A stretch of 45,539 nucleotides of DNA from Bacteroidales bacterium. GTDB taxonomy: Bacteria; Bacteroidota; Bacteroidia; Bacteroidales; Tenuifilaceae. The notes beneath the pieces are model-generated. The model saw only the letters and a program-made list of their open reading frames with translations. It was not told the origin of the DNA and searched no databases. How positions within the stretch are numbered: the first letter of the stretch is position 1; each line of letters opens with the position of its first letter. The stretch covers positions 1-45,539 of the forward strand of contig JAQUJY010000013.1 of the NCBI GenBank assembly GCA_028680705.1. The letters are read 5' to 3'. This document shows positions 22,371-31,303 of the stretch, piece by piece. A program made the translations under genes and the position numbers.

Positions 22371-23201
22371 TTATTCTGTAGCCCGCCTTACAATAAACCA
22401 TGGATTATTTATGTCCTCTTTATTGTAGGATATCTTTTCGCCATTCTCAAGTGATACCACTTCACAACCAGCCATTTCCGCAACAGCCTGTCCTGCCGCA
22501 GTATCCCATTCTGTTGTTTTGCCGTATCTTGGATAAAGATCGGCATTACCTTCAGCAACCATGCAAATTTTTAACGAGGATCCTCGGGCTATAAGTTCGA
22601 TGTCATCCTGTTCCTCTCTCATTTTATCAATAAATTCTTGCGTTTCTTTAGAGGTGTGAGAGCGGCTAACAACTATGGTAAGTGGTTTTTTATCCGATTT
22701 ATAGGGTAGTTTATTCTCCCTAATAGCTAGTTCATCTAATTTACTAACACTATCAATCTCTTCATCAATATTGTCAATTCTATACGATCCTAGGGTTTGC
22801 ATTGCAAAATACAGCTGTTTACTTACAGGCACGTATACAACTCCAATAATTGGGGACCCATTAAAAACCAATGCTATATTAACGGTAAACTCACCATTGC
22901 GCTTAATAAACTCCTTGGTGCCGTCAAGCGGATCAACAAGCCAAAAGTATTCCCATCCTCTTCGTTCCTCATAGTGCAGGTCTCTGCCTTCTTCACTCAT
23001 TACCGGAATTCTAGTCTTCGTTAGGTATACCATTATTTCATCATGTGCTTTTCTGTCGGCAAGGGTAAGTGGTGTCGCATCTGATTTTAGGTTAACCTGA
23101 AAGTCGTTTGAGTTATAAACTTCCATTATCAAAGCACCCGCTCTAATAGTTGCATTTATTCCTGTAAGCAGCAGGTGTTTAAGTTCCTCATGGTCAATCA
23201 T
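22371..23201 (-). CDS. cysQ: 3'(2'),5'-bisphosphate nucleotidase
   Basis: A 276-residue enzyme of the inositol monophosphatase superfamily that removes the 3' phosphate from PAP (and PAPS), a by-product of sulfate assimilation. The metal-binding residues are present: E70-E71 in MSEEGRD, and D90, D93 in WLVDPLDGTKEF. A third cluster, TEWDTAAGQAVAEMAG, lies near residue 230. This arrangement (DPLDGTKEF) is typical of CysQ rather than SuhB. No other sulfate genes are nearby. The next gene upstream is divergent. Confidence 0.9.
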   Translation of the reverse strand: MIDHEELKHLLLTGINATIRAGALIMEVYNSNDFQVNLKSDATPLTLADRKAHDEIMVYLTKTRIPVMSEEGRDLHYEERRGWEYFWLVDPLDGTKEFIKRNGEFTVNIALVFNGSPIIGVVYVPVSKQLYFAMQTLGSYRIDNIDEEIDSVSKLDELAIRENKLPYKSDKKPLTIVVSRSHTSKETQEFIDKMREEQDDIELIARGSSLKICMVAEGNADLYPRYGKTTEWDTAAGQAVAEMAGCEVVSLENGEKISYNKEDINNPWFIVRRATE

Positions 23202-23583
23202 TGCAGAAAAGTTAAGTGTTGCTTTCTATTTATTACGTTCCAAACCTTCAAGAGAATACATAAAAAATTGTAATACAATGGTTTGGATATTTTTTTAATA
23301 TTGAATGCAAAGTAAAGCTATTGTACTATGATTAACAATATAATACTTAAGTGTTAAGCCAATGAGATGTATAACTTCCACACTAATAAAGCAATATAGG
23401 GTCAATTATTTTATTATGCTATAAAACATTTAGTTGTACAACTACTGTAAATTCAGTAATATGTGGCTAAAAGCAGAATTGTTAATCGAATTATTCTTTG
23501 CAATTGAAAAAAAAATAGTCATATCTTGCAATGACAGACATAATGAACTACGTTTAGCACGTTTTTTAATAAAAATAGATACC
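23202..23583. other. Intergenic region between cysQ and pepD
   Basis: 382 AT-rich bases between divergent genes. The reading frame of pepD stays open back to 23434, but I judge this non-coding. A weak promoter match for pepD is CTTG at 23525-23528 with TACGTTTA at 23549-23556. Nothing else stands out. Confidence 0.5.
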
Positions 23584-25044
23584 ATGAAAGAAATAGAGAA
23601 ATTAAAGCCCAATGAGATTTGGAAATATTTTGCTGAGATATTGGAGATTCCCCGCCCATCTAAAAAAGAGGAAAAAATCATAGCCTATCTCTTAAACTTT
23701 GCAAAAGAGCATAAACTTGAAGCTAGCGAAGATGAAGCTGGTAATGTTATCATCCGTAAGCCTGCTTCAAAGGGTATGGAAGATAGGGCTTCTGTTGTTT
23801 TGCAGAGTCATGTTGATATGGTGTGTGAGAAAAATAGCGATGTTGAACATGACTTTGATAATGATCCAATAAACGCATTTATTGACGGAGACTGGGTTAC
23901 TGCAAAGGGAACAACCCTTGGTGCGGATGATGGTATTGGTGTTGCTGCGCAGCTAGCCATTTTAGCGTCAAATGCAATTAAGCATGGACCCATTGAGTGC
24001 TTGTTTACTGTTGATGAAGAAACTGGTCTTACGGGAGCCTTTGAGATGAAACCAAATTTTTTTAATTCCGAAATCTTGCTTAACCTCGATTCTGAGGATG
24101 AGGGCGAACTGTTTATTGGTTGTGCTGGAGGTGTGGATACGGTTATAACCTTTGCATATGAAACAGAGAAAGTGCCAAGCGATTTTCAGCCATACCAAAT
24201 TGCAGTTACCGGCCTAAAGGGTGGGCACAGTGGCGATGAAATTGAAAAGGGACTAGGGAATTCTATTAAAATTCTTAATCGCTTTTTATGGGAGGGAACC
24301 AATAAATACGATATACGAATATCAAATATCGACGCGGGCAACCTTCGGAATGCAATTCCTAGAGAAGCATTTGCAACGTTTTTAATCCATAAGGACGACG
24401 TTGCCCAGATGAAGGAACTTTTTAGTGATTTTAAGAAGAACATTAAATTTGAGTATAAAGAGGTTGAACCAAAAATTAGTATCAAACTTGAGGCTGGCGT
24501 TATGCCTGAGTGGGTTATTGATGAGCCGGCACAGTATGATTTGCTAAATGCACTGTATGCTTGTCCGCATGGGGTAATTGCAATGAGCAAACAAATTCCT
24601 GGTTTGGTTGAAACATCAACCAATTTGGCTTCGGTTAAGTTTATTCAGGATAACCAGATATTGGTAACTACAAGTCAGCGTAGTTCAATTGACTCCGCAA
24701 TGGCCGATGTTGCTAATATGGTTAGCAGCGTTTTCCGCCTTGCAAATGCTCATGTGGTTCACACAGGAAAATATCCTGGTTGGGCACCCAATACCAACTC
24801 CGAGATACTAACTATTACCAAGAATAGCTATGTTAAGCTATTTGATGAAGAGCCCGTTGTTCGTGCTATCCACGCTGGTTTGGAGTGCGGTTTGTTTTTA
24901 GAAAAATATCCTAAACTCGATATGATATCATTTGGCCCAACCATCAAGGGTGCTCACTCGCCTGATGAGCGAATTCATATTGAAACTACTGATAAGTTCT
25001 GGAGACTTCTGCTTGATGTATTGGAAAATGTTCCTAAAGCCTAA
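23584..25044 (+). CDS. pepD: Aminoacyl-histidine dipeptidase (PepD)
   Basis: A 486-residue M20-family zinc dipeptidase that cleaves Xaa-His and other dipeptides in the cytosol. Metal-binding and catalytic segments are seen in order: LQSHVDMVCEKN (His, Asp), GTTLGADDGIG (bridging Asp), and VDEETGLTGA (catalytic and metal-binding Glu). The C-terminal histidine in KGAHSPDERIHIE completes the set. The frame extends 50 residues upstream, but that part has no family resemblance; the ATG at 23584 (MKEIEKLKP) gives the usual length. The porin-like gene follows after 21 bases. Confidence 0.93.
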   Translation: MKEIEKLKPNEIWKYFAEILEIPRPSKKEEKIIAYLLNFAKEHKLEASEDEAGNVIIRKPASKGMEDRASVVLQSHVDMVCEKNSDVEHDFDNDPINAFIDGDWVTAKGTTLGADDGIGVAAQLAILASNAIKHGPIECLFTVDEETGLTGAFEMKPNFFNSEILLNLDSEDEGELFIGCAGGVDTVITFAYETEKVPSDFQPYQIAVTGLKGGHSGDEIEKGLGNSIKILNRFLWEGTNKYDIRISNIDAGNLRNAIPREAFATFLIHKDDVAQMKELFSDFKKNIKFEYKEVEPKISIKLEAGVMPEWVIDEPAQYDLLNALYACPHGVIAMSKQIPGLVETSTNLASVKFIQDNQILVTTSQRSSIDSAMADVANMVSSVFRLANAHVVHTGKYPGWAPNTNSEILTITKNSYVKLFDEEPVVRAIHAGLECGLFLEKYPKLDMISFGPTIKGAHSPDERIHIETTDKFWRLLLDVLENVPKA

Positions 25045-25065
25045 TATTAAACTTGGATTAAGGTT

Positions 25066-26325
25066 TTGAAGGAATTTAAGAGGTTTTTGTTTGTGCTGGC
25101 ATGTATATGCTACTTATCAAACCAAGTTTACGCACAAAAGGCAGATGATGATGAGCAGCAATCGTTCTCGTTTTATGGTTATGTAAGCTATGAAGCTATT
25201 TTCGATTCTCATGAATCTGTCTTTTCACGCGATGGCGAATTGTACTTTTATCCAGCACCACCAATTTATCATGAACTGAGCGGTAAGCTAATCAACGCTA
25301 ACCCTCAGTTCAATATGTTGTCGTTGCAGAGTCGCCTAGGTGTTCGTATTGCAGGGCCAGATGTACTAGGTGCTAAAGTTACGGGCTTGGTTGAAGCGGA
25401 TTTTTTTGCAACCAAGGAGGAGTATAAGCATCTCCTAAGGGTAAGGCATGCAATAATGAAGATGCAATGGGAGAGGTCATCACTAATACTAGGGCAATAC
25501 TGGCATCCCATGTTTGCACCTGAGGTATGCCCACAGGTTATATCCTATGGTGCGGCAGTTCCTTTTAATCCTTTAAATAGGTCGCCCCAAATACGGTTTG
25601 AGTATCAGCCAAATAGTAGCATTAGGCTTGTAATGGCTGCATTAGTTCATGGCTATCACTCATGTATTGGTCCTGAGGCTGCTCAGCGTAACTCTGGATT
25701 ACCCGATTTGCAGGTACAGCTGCATGTTGGCAATAGCCCTAAGTTTACTACGGGAATTACTGTTGGCTATATGTGGTTACAGCCATTGAGTCAGGTATAC
25801 AATGGAGATACCTACCGAAGCAAAGCTATAATCGGAGCCTACAATTTGCAGTGGTTTGGGAAGTTGAAATTAAATAAAATTACTCTTCAGGGAAAGGCAT
25901 CGTTTGGTGAAAATATGAGCCATTTTGTAATGCTCGGTGGATATGGTAGACTTTTTGATGACGCTTCCAAAATGTACGATTATAGTTACACAAATTTGTA
26001 CTCAGCAGCTGGTTGGTTTGAGGTTATGTATAACTTAAACGATTATTGGGATTTTGGTTTTTTTAGTGGTCTGGCCGGTTCTTTAGGTTCAAATGACAGG
26101 ATTGATACACAAGGTCCAGTATGGTACAATAGAGGGGCAAATATTGCCAATACTTACAGGTTGTCACCAAGGGTGGTCTACACACAAAAGGGCATTAGGT
26201 TTGCATTGGAATACCTTTACAACTCTGCTGATTATGGCGTGTCATTGGACAATTATGGAAAACCTGAAAATATTACTGCAACCATAAATCATAGGGTATT
26301 GGTTTCGGCAAAGTATTCGTTCTAA
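25066..26325 (+). CDS. Porin-like outer-membrane beta-barrel protein
   Basis: A 419-residue exported protein. A signal peptide (residues 1-23, cleavage near VYAQ) precedes many alternating strands with aromatic ends and a C-terminal Phe (AKYSF), as in outer-membrane barrels. The N-terminal part (FYGYVSYEAIFDS) and the RSRLG-like segment near residue 85 resemble DcaP-like porins. The substrate is unknown. The start is TTG at 25066; no ATG precedes the signal peptide in this frame. It lies 21 bases after pepD and could take part in peptide uptake, which is only a context guess. Confidence 0.7.
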   Translation: MKEFKRFLFVLACICYLSNQVYAQKADDDEQQSFSFYGYVSYEAIFDSHESVFSRDGELYFYPAPPIYHELSGKLINANPQFNMLSLQSRLGVRIAGPDVLGAKVTGLVEADFFATKEEYKHLLRVRHAIMKMQWERSSLILGQYWHPMFAPEVCPQVISYGAAVPFNPLNRSPQIRFEYQPNSSIRLVMAALVHGYHSCIGPEAAQRNSGLPDLQVQLHVGNSPKFTTGITVGYMWLQPLSQVYNGDTYRSKAIIGAYNLQWFGKLKLNKITLQGKASFGENMSHFVMLGGYGRLFDDASKMYDYSYTNLYSAAGWFEVMYNLNDYWDFGFFSGLAGSLGSNDRIDTQGPVWYNRGANIANTYRLSPRVVYTQKGIRFALEYLYNSADYGVSLDNYGKPENITATINHRVLVSAKYSF

Positions 26326-26345
26326 TTTCAGCAATATATTTTTAT

Positions 26346-26380
26346 AAAAGAGGAGGCTGCATGGGAAGCAATCCTCTTTT
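26346..26380 (+). terminator. Probable terminator after the porin-like gene
   Basis: A 9-bp perfect stem (26346-26354 with 26372-26380) that begins with four A and ends with four T, around a 17-base loop. It lies 21 bases after the stop codon. Confidence 0.55.
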
Positions 26381-26599
26381 GTGGTTTAAACCTAAGGCAT
26401 TACGAGAAAATGGATTTTATACTTACTTTTATCTAAGTAAGAAAACTGCATTAACTGTTTTTAGTATTGCGACAATAGCTCATATTTAACTCGATAAATA
26501 GTCAGAACCAATCACCATACTGATTTAAATCTTAACTTTTCTTTCGAAAAGTTGTGTGCAGTGCAAACATTTAATATGCTAACGGGTTTACTTAAAACA

Positions 26600-26630
26600 C
26601 TTGTAGCATAGAATGTTTTATGTAACTTTG
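26600..26630 (+). promoter_or_regulatory. Promoter of the surE-lpxB operon
   Basis: CTTG at 26600-26603, a 19-base spacer, then TAACTTTG at 26623-26630. The -7 box fits TAnnTTTG and the -33 matches three of four bases. The surE ATG is 20 bases after the -7 box. Confidence 0.6.
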
Positions 26631-26650
26631 TATTTAAACCAATTTAGATA

Positions 26651-27490
26651 ATGCAGAATAAAAGTAAAAGAAGACCGGTTATTTTTGTAACCAACGATGA
26701 CGGAATTAATGCCAAAGGGATTAAAGCTTTGGCTGAAATGGCAAAGCAATTTGGCAGAGTAGTGGTTGTTGCTCCTGACGAAGGTAACTCCGGAATGTCT
26801 CATGCCATTACCATAAAACATCCCTTAAGGCTAAAGAAGCATAATTGGGGCAATGATATTGAGGCATATTCAGTTAACGGAACACCTGTAGATTGCGTGA
26901 AACTGGCATTTAACCAAATTTTCAAGCATAAACCCGATATGCTACTTTCGGGAATCAATCACGGCTCAAATTCATCGGTTAGCGTATTCTATTCGGGTAC
27001 AATGGCAGCAACCATTGAAGGATGTTTGTACGGAATACCCTCAATAGGTTTTTCGTTACTCGATTATATGCCTGATGCGGATTTTGCTGGGTCTGTTAAG
27101 TATGGTAAACAGATTATACAAAATGTTTTAGAGAATGGCCTTAGCAATGGCGTTTGTCTTAATGTAAATATACCTGCAATTCCCGAAAATAAAGTTAATG
27201 GAATTAAAGTATGCCGACAGAATATGGGAACCTGGAGGGAGGAGTTTGACAAAAGAACTGATCCACGAGGGTTTGATTATTTTTGGTTGACAGGATATTT
27301 TCAAAATGATGAACCCGAAGCCACTGATACGGACGAGTATGCACTTTCAACCGGATATGTATCCATTGTTCCGGTTAGCATCGATTTGACTGATAAACCT
27401 GAGTATGCTAGGCTAAGCCAATTGTTTGAAAATTCGAGTTTTAGTGAAAAGCAAAGTGCTGATATAAAACAGCATAAGTCTATACCCTAA
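26651..27490 (+). CDS. surE: 5'-nucleotidase SurE
   Basis: A 279-residue metal-dependent phosphatase acting on nucleoside monophosphates. The N-terminal active site TNDDG (N15, D16, D17) is intact, with GNSGMSHA near residue 46 and LLSGINHGSN near 98 supplying further metal ligands. VNGTPVDCVKLA near residue 75 is also typical. It is first of four closely spaced genes (surE, a small membrane protein, lpxB, SpoIID-domain gene) with gaps of 10-15 bases. Confidence 0.95.
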   Translation: MQNKSKRRPVIFVTNDDGINAKGIKALAEMAKQFGRVVVVAPDEGNSGMSHAITIKHPLRLKKHNWGNDIEAYSVNGTPVDCVKLAFNQIFKHKPDMLLSGINHGSNSSVSVFYSGTMAATIEGCLYGIPSIGFSLLDYMPDADFAGSVKYGKQIIQNVLENGLSNGVCLNVNIPAIPENKVNGIKVCRQNMGTWREEFDKRTDPRGFDYFWLTGYFQNDEPEATDTDEYALSTGYVSIVPVSIDLTDKPEYARLSQLFENSSFSEKQSADIKQHKSIP

Positions 27491-27505
27491 GGAACTACTT
27501 TCCAA

Positions 27506-27796
27506 ATGAAGAAAAAATTCGACTCAATACCATTAGGCGCAATTCTAGGGATTGTTGTACCTTTAATAACTTTCTATCTTGTTCTGAGATTCGTTTACCC
27601 CTTTGAGTTTTCCGATAAATCATTGCATACTTTCTGGATGCATATTATGGCACCAAAAATAATGAGCCTTGGCGCATTACCCAATCTTGGTGTTTTTATG
27701 CTGTTTATCTATACCAATAGGTTAAAATCTGCAAGAGGAGTTTTGGCTGTTACAATTCTGTTGGCAATAATCGTTTTTATAATCAAGCTAACCTAA
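27506..27796 (+). CDS. Small membrane protein between surE and lpxB, unknown function
   Basis: A 96-residue protein with three hydrophobic segments (about 10-30, 55-70 and 76-94) and a basic N-terminus (MKKKF). I do not recognise a named family. It lies 15 bases after surE and 12 bases before lpxB, so it is almost certainly co-expressed with both. Its position suggests a role linked to the envelope or lipid A, but there is no direct evidence. Confidence 0.7.
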   Translation: MKKKFDSIPLGAILGIVVPLITFYLVLRFVYPFEFSDKSLHTFWMHIMAPKIMSLGALPNLGVFMLFIYTNRLKSARGVLAVTILLAIIVFIIKLT

Positions 27797-27808
27797 ATCC
27801 TTTTCTGC

Positions 27809-28921
27809 ATGAAATACTTTATTGTAGCGGGCGAAGCATCGGGCGACTTACATGCATCAAACCTAATGCAAGGACTAAAGCAGAAGGATACTAACGCTCA
27901 GTTCATGTTTTTTGGTGGCGATTTAATGCTTGAGCAGGGTGGCGAACTTGTAAAACATTATAAGGATATGGCCTTTATGGGATTTGTTGAAGTTTTGCAA
28001 AATCTAAGGCAGGTCTCAAAAAATCTTAAGCTTTGCAAGCGTACCATTAGGGCTTTTAATCCCGATGTTGTAATTCTAGTTGATTATCCTGGCTTTAACC
28101 TTCGTATTGCTAAGTATGCAAAAGCATTAGGTTTTAAGGTCATTTACTATATTGCTCCCAAGGTGTGGGCATGGAAAGAGTCTCGTGTTAAACAGCTGAG
28201 AAAATACGTGGATAAGCTCATAATGATTTTTCCGTTTGAGCAGGAGTATTTTAAGCGGAAAGGGGTAGATGCTGTTTACCTTGGTAACCCACTTGTTGAT
28301 ACAATTCAGGAAATAGCCGATGACGGTAAATTTATTGAACGTCATGCATTGGAGCAAAAACCAATAATATCGTTACTAGCTGGTAGCCGCAAACAGGAAA
28401 TTAAGCACAACCTACCAGTAATGCTTACTTTAGTAGATAAATTCCCACAATACCAGTTTGTTATTGCTGGGGCTCCTTCACTAAGGATTGATGATTACAA
28501 ACGTCATATGGGCAAGGCTAACGTTTCCATTGTTTTTAATCAAACTCAAAACCTGTTGCGTCACTCATCGGTATCTGTGGTTACTTCGGGTACGGCTACA
28601 CTAGAGGCAGCTTTATACAATACCCCCGAAGTGGTTTGTTACAAAGGCAGTACTATTTCGATGCTCATTGCTTGGCTGGTGGTTCGCATTAAATATATAT
28701 CTTTAGTGAACCTAATAATGGATAAAGAGGTTGTGAAAGAACTCATTCAGTTTAAACTTAATCCTGAATCACTATATAGTGAGGTTTCTGGTTTGTTGCC
28801 AGGCGAACAGCACCGCAACGAAATGCTAAGCGATTTTCAGAAGCTGCGCAATATGCTGGGTGAGTCAGATGTTTCCATTAGAGTGGCCGAGTTTATTGTT
28901 GGCTTTATAAACCAAAATTAA
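27809..28921 (+). CDS. lpxB: Lipid-A-disaccharide synthase
   Basis: A 370-residue glycosyltransferase (EC 2.4.1.182) that joins UDP-2,3-diacylglucosamine to lipid X at the inner face of the inner membrane. Family marks are VAGEASGDLHASNLM at the start, VDYPGFNLRIAK near residue 93, YYIAPKVWAWKESR near 112, FPFEQEYF near 138 and LLAGSRKQEIKHNLP near 190; SGTATLEAALYNTPEVVCYK near 255 is the donor-binding region. The full length is present. It sits third in the surE operon. Confidence 0.95.
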   Translation: MKYFIVAGEASGDLHASNLMQGLKQKDTNAQFMFFGGDLMLEQGGELVKHYKDMAFMGFVEVLQNLRQVSKNLKLCKRTIRAFNPDVVILVDYPGFNLRIAKYAKALGFKVIYYIAPKVWAWKESRVKQLRKYVDKLIMIFPFEQEYFKRKGVDAVYLGNPLVDTIQEIADDGKFIERHALEQKPIISLLAGSRKQEIKHNLPVMLTLVDKFPQYQFVIAGAPSLRIDDYKRHMGKANVSIVFNQTQNLLRHSSVSVVTSGTATLEAALYNTPEVVCYKGSTISMLIAWLVVRIKYISLVNLIMDKEVVKELIQFKLNPESLYSEVSGLLPGEQHRNEMLSDFQKLRNMLGESDVSIRVAEFIVGFINQN

Positions 28922-28931
28922 GCGGATTTTT

Positions 28932-30113
28932 ATGAAAAGATTATTAATCCTTTTCCTTTTAACCTATTGCACATCTGTAGCATTCTCACAAAAAATCAGC
29001 ATAAGTCTTTTTAATAGCCAAAAGAATCAAACATTTGTTATTACTCCCGTAAGCGGTAACTACTCAATTATTGCTGGTGATAAAACAATTCCTCTCTCGT
29101 TGAATCAAATCGTTTACGTTTCACGTTCAGGCGATTCCGTTAAGGTGCGCGATATGGTTACTCATCTTGGCACTTGGTCAAGGGTTTCCATTGTTGGGCA
29201 AACCGATAATGATGTAATTAGGATGAACTCTGTGGTACCATCCATGCCAGCAAGAATTTACGACGATAATCTAACTTTTTATGTCGATTTTGATAGGTTA
29301 ATGACATTGAATATCATCGATTTAGACAAGTATATTGCAGGTGTGGTTGATGCGGAAGCTGGGCCAAATGCACAGCCCGAGTTCTATAAAGCGCAGGCCT
29401 TACTAGTCCGCACATATGCGTTGGGCCATGCCGATAAGCATATGGGTGAGGGTTTTAATCTTTGCGACGAGGTTCACTGCCAAGCGTATAAAGGTAAATC
29501 GATTAGAAACGAAAAAATACTTCAGGCAACAAAGGATACGCATGGAATGGTTGCAGTTGATGAGGAGAACAACCTAATAGTGGGAGCATTTCATGCAAAT
29601 TGTGGAGGGCAAACAGCAAACTCTGGCGATGTTTGGCTCACAAGCCATTCATACCTTACTTCGATAATGGATAGCTATTGTAAGGGGCAACCCAGTTCGC
29701 AATGGGAGGTGAGAGTTCCCATGGAAGAGTGGGTTAAGTTTCTCGAATCTAAAGGGGTAAAAACCTCAAATCTTACAGCAGATGATTACCCATTTGTTTC
29801 CAAAGAGCGTAGGTATGAGTACAAAATAAATGGGGTAATTATACCCACGGGCGATATCCGGTCGTATTTCAAACTTCGATCTTCATTTTTCTCAATCGAT
29901 GTTGTATCAAATAGTATTCGCATAAAGGGTAGGGGATACGGGCATGGTGTTGGGCTCTGTCAGGATGGTGCCATGCAGATGGCCAAAAAAGGTAGACTTT
30001 ACCCCGATATTATACACCATTACTATAAAGGGGTTAGGATTACCGACTATTTTGAAACGGTAGAGCAAGACTCAACCATTCTTCATATAGATGAAAATGT
30101 TGCCCCACATTAA
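28932..30113 (+). CDS. SpoIID/LytB domain protein
   Basis: A 393-residue exported protein with a signal peptide (1-19, TSVAFSQ). Residues ~125-360 match the SpoIID/LytB domain: LDKYIAGVVDAEAGP holds the glutamate that is catalytic in SpoIID lytic transglycosylases, AFHANCGGQTANSGDVW is the cysteine-containing centre, and GRGYGHGVGLCQDGAMQMA is the C-terminal signature. It probably cuts or binds glycan strands of peptidoglycan denuded of peptides. This organism need not sporulate; SpoIID-domain proteins are common in Bacteroidota. It ends one base before the stop of the convergent next gene. Confidence 0.88.
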   Translation: MKRLLILFLLTYCTSVAFSQKISISLFNSQKNQTFVITPVSGNYSIIAGDKTIPLSLNQIVYVSRSGDSVKVRDMVTHLGTWSRVSIVGQTDNDVIRMNSVVPSMPARIYDDNLTFYVDFDRLMTLNIIDLDKYIAGVVDAEAGPNAQPEFYKAQALLVRTYALGHADKHMGEGFNLCDEVHCQAYKGKSIRNEKILQATKDTHGMVAVDEENNLIVGAFHANCGGQTANSGDVWLTSHSYLTSIMDSYCKGQPSSQWEVRVPMEEWVKFLESKGVKTSNLTADDYPFVSKERRYEYKINGVIIPTGDIRSYFKLRSSFFSIDVVSNSIRIKGRGYGHGVGLCQDGAMQMAKKGRLYPDIIHHYYKGVRITDYFETVEQDSTILHIDENVAPH

Positions 30114-30114
30114 T

Positions 30115-31008
30115 TTATTTCGATTGGTATAAAAAACCCGGCTCAGGGTTTTCAACTGGCGGTTTTATTGGAGTGGGAGGGGCGAGTCTGTCAGGATTCC
30201 TAACATCAATATCGGCTTCATACTCCCACCCAAGTGGGGTTAGCTTAAACCCATCATAGGAAAAATCCGGAACATAAAACTGATAGTTTTCAGCATAATC
30301 ATTGCGCATTGGACTAAGGTGATCGAAAACAATCATCTGCATCTCTTCGTTCCACCTAAGAGTCATTGTGGCTCTTGCCGAGAACTCAAAAACGATTCGG
30401 CTTAAAACTTTTCCCTTCACCCTAAATACTGGAACACCCAACTTCGGCTCACCATCATCGGAGAGGGTAATGGTTTCAATTATTCGTTTTGATGAGAACA
30501 GATTGTTCATATCAATTCCCAATAAGGTATAAACATCTTTATCACCAAAATTATCAACCCTAATTGAGTAGTATAGAGCACCATGCCATGTATTGATGGA
30601 AAGGGTTTGTAGCTGAGGTGTATCAATTTGTTTGCGGTTATCGGTTAGCGGGTAAATATTCTGCTTTCCCTCAATATTGGTCTGAATAAATCCAAAGTAT
30701 TTCTGATGGCCGCCTGCTAGAGGTATATTCCATGTATACAACTTAATCTTTTCATCAGTTGATACAATAATCTTCATTTTTTGCACCTTGCTGAACGGAT
30801 ACTCAAAAGAATTATCCAAAAGTAGAGCATCGTATAGTAGCGAGATTAACTCATTGTTAAGCTCACTCTTTTCTGTAAAATTGCTTGTATTCTCAATGCT
30901 GTCAATCAGCTGTACAATTTCATTCTCCAAATTGCCAACACTCTTATTGAAACTGTGGGCAGAAAATGAGACGAAAAGTAATAGCAAAAGAGCGCTTTGT
31001 TTGAACAT
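30115..31008 (-). CDS. Exported protein of unknown function
   Basis: About 297 residues with a clear signal peptide (SALLLLLFVSFSAHS) and a proline-rich C-terminus (PPTPIKPPVENPEP). The middle is predicted mainly beta strand, with an internal RATMTLRWNEEM segment. I do not recognise a family. Two in-frame ATGs exist (31020 and 31008); the second gives the usual short basic n-region (MFKQS) and is preferred. It is convergent with the SpoIID gene with one base between stops and no terminator, and divergent from the DUF6132-like gene. Confidence 0.65.
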   Translation of the reverse strand: MFKQSALLLLLFVSFSAHSFNKSVGNLENEIVQLIDSIENTSNFTEKSELNNELISLLYDALLLDNSFEYPFSKVQKMKIIVSTDEKIKLYTWNIPLAGGHQKYFGFIQTNIEGKQNIYPLTDNRKQIDTPQLQTLSINTWHGALYYSIRVDNFGDKDVYTLLGIDMNNLFSSKRIIETITLSDDGEPKLGVPVFRVKGKVLSRIVFEFSARATMTLRWNEEMQMIVFDHLSPMRNDYAENYQFYVPDFSYDGFKLTPLGWEYEADIDVRNPDRLAPPTPIKPPVENPEPGFLYQSK

Positions 31009-31063
31009 ATCCACTATCATCGATGTTTACACCTTTAACGTAAATAATTGAACTTAGTTTAAT

Positions 31064-31303
31064 ATGAAGGTTAACGATTATCTTAAACGGTTATTATCCG
31101 TGAAATTTTTGCTTGGTCTTTTAATTGGCGGAGCATTGGGTTATGCCTATTATCATTTTATTGGGTGTAGGGGTGGAAGTTGCCCCATATGGGCTGATCC
31201 TTGGCGAAGCACCCTTATAGGTATGGCTTTTGGTGGTATTCTGCTCTTCGATACATCAAAAAAGAAGGACAAGCCTAAAGCCGATCAAGAGCCTCTACAA
31301 TGA
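31064..31303 (+). CDS. DUF6132-like small membrane protein
   Basis: A 79-residue protein with two hydrophobic segments. LIGGALGYAYYHFIGCRGGSCPI followed by W, P and STLIGMAFGGILLF resembles DUF6132 proteins, which carry a C-x4-C pair between two membrane helices. Function is unknown; homologues are small and often near sulfur or redox genes. Its last 29 bases overlap the 3' end of the convergent aminotransferase gene. A basic tail (KKKDKPKADQ) ends the protein. Confidence 0.65.
   Translation: MKVNDYLKRLLSVKFLLGLLIGGALGYAYYHFIGCRGGSCPIWADPWRSTLIGMAFGGILLFDTSKKKDKPKADQEPLQ

Larger units (their letters stand above)
26326..26650. other. Intergenic region between the porin-like gene and surE
   Basis: 325 bases with the terminator at 26346-26380 and the surE promoter at 26600-26630. 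The remainder is AT-rich with nothing else recognisable. Confidence 0.6.

Noticed and set aside
23434-23583. A 50-residue N-terminal extension of PepD.
   Set aside because: The extra residues do not resemble the family and start at a non-ATG codon; the ATG at 23584 gives the normal PepD N-terminus.
28932-30113. Evidence for sporulation from the SpoIID-domain gene.
   Set aside because: SpoIID/LytB domains are common in non-sporulating Bacteroidota; no other sporulation genes are present.
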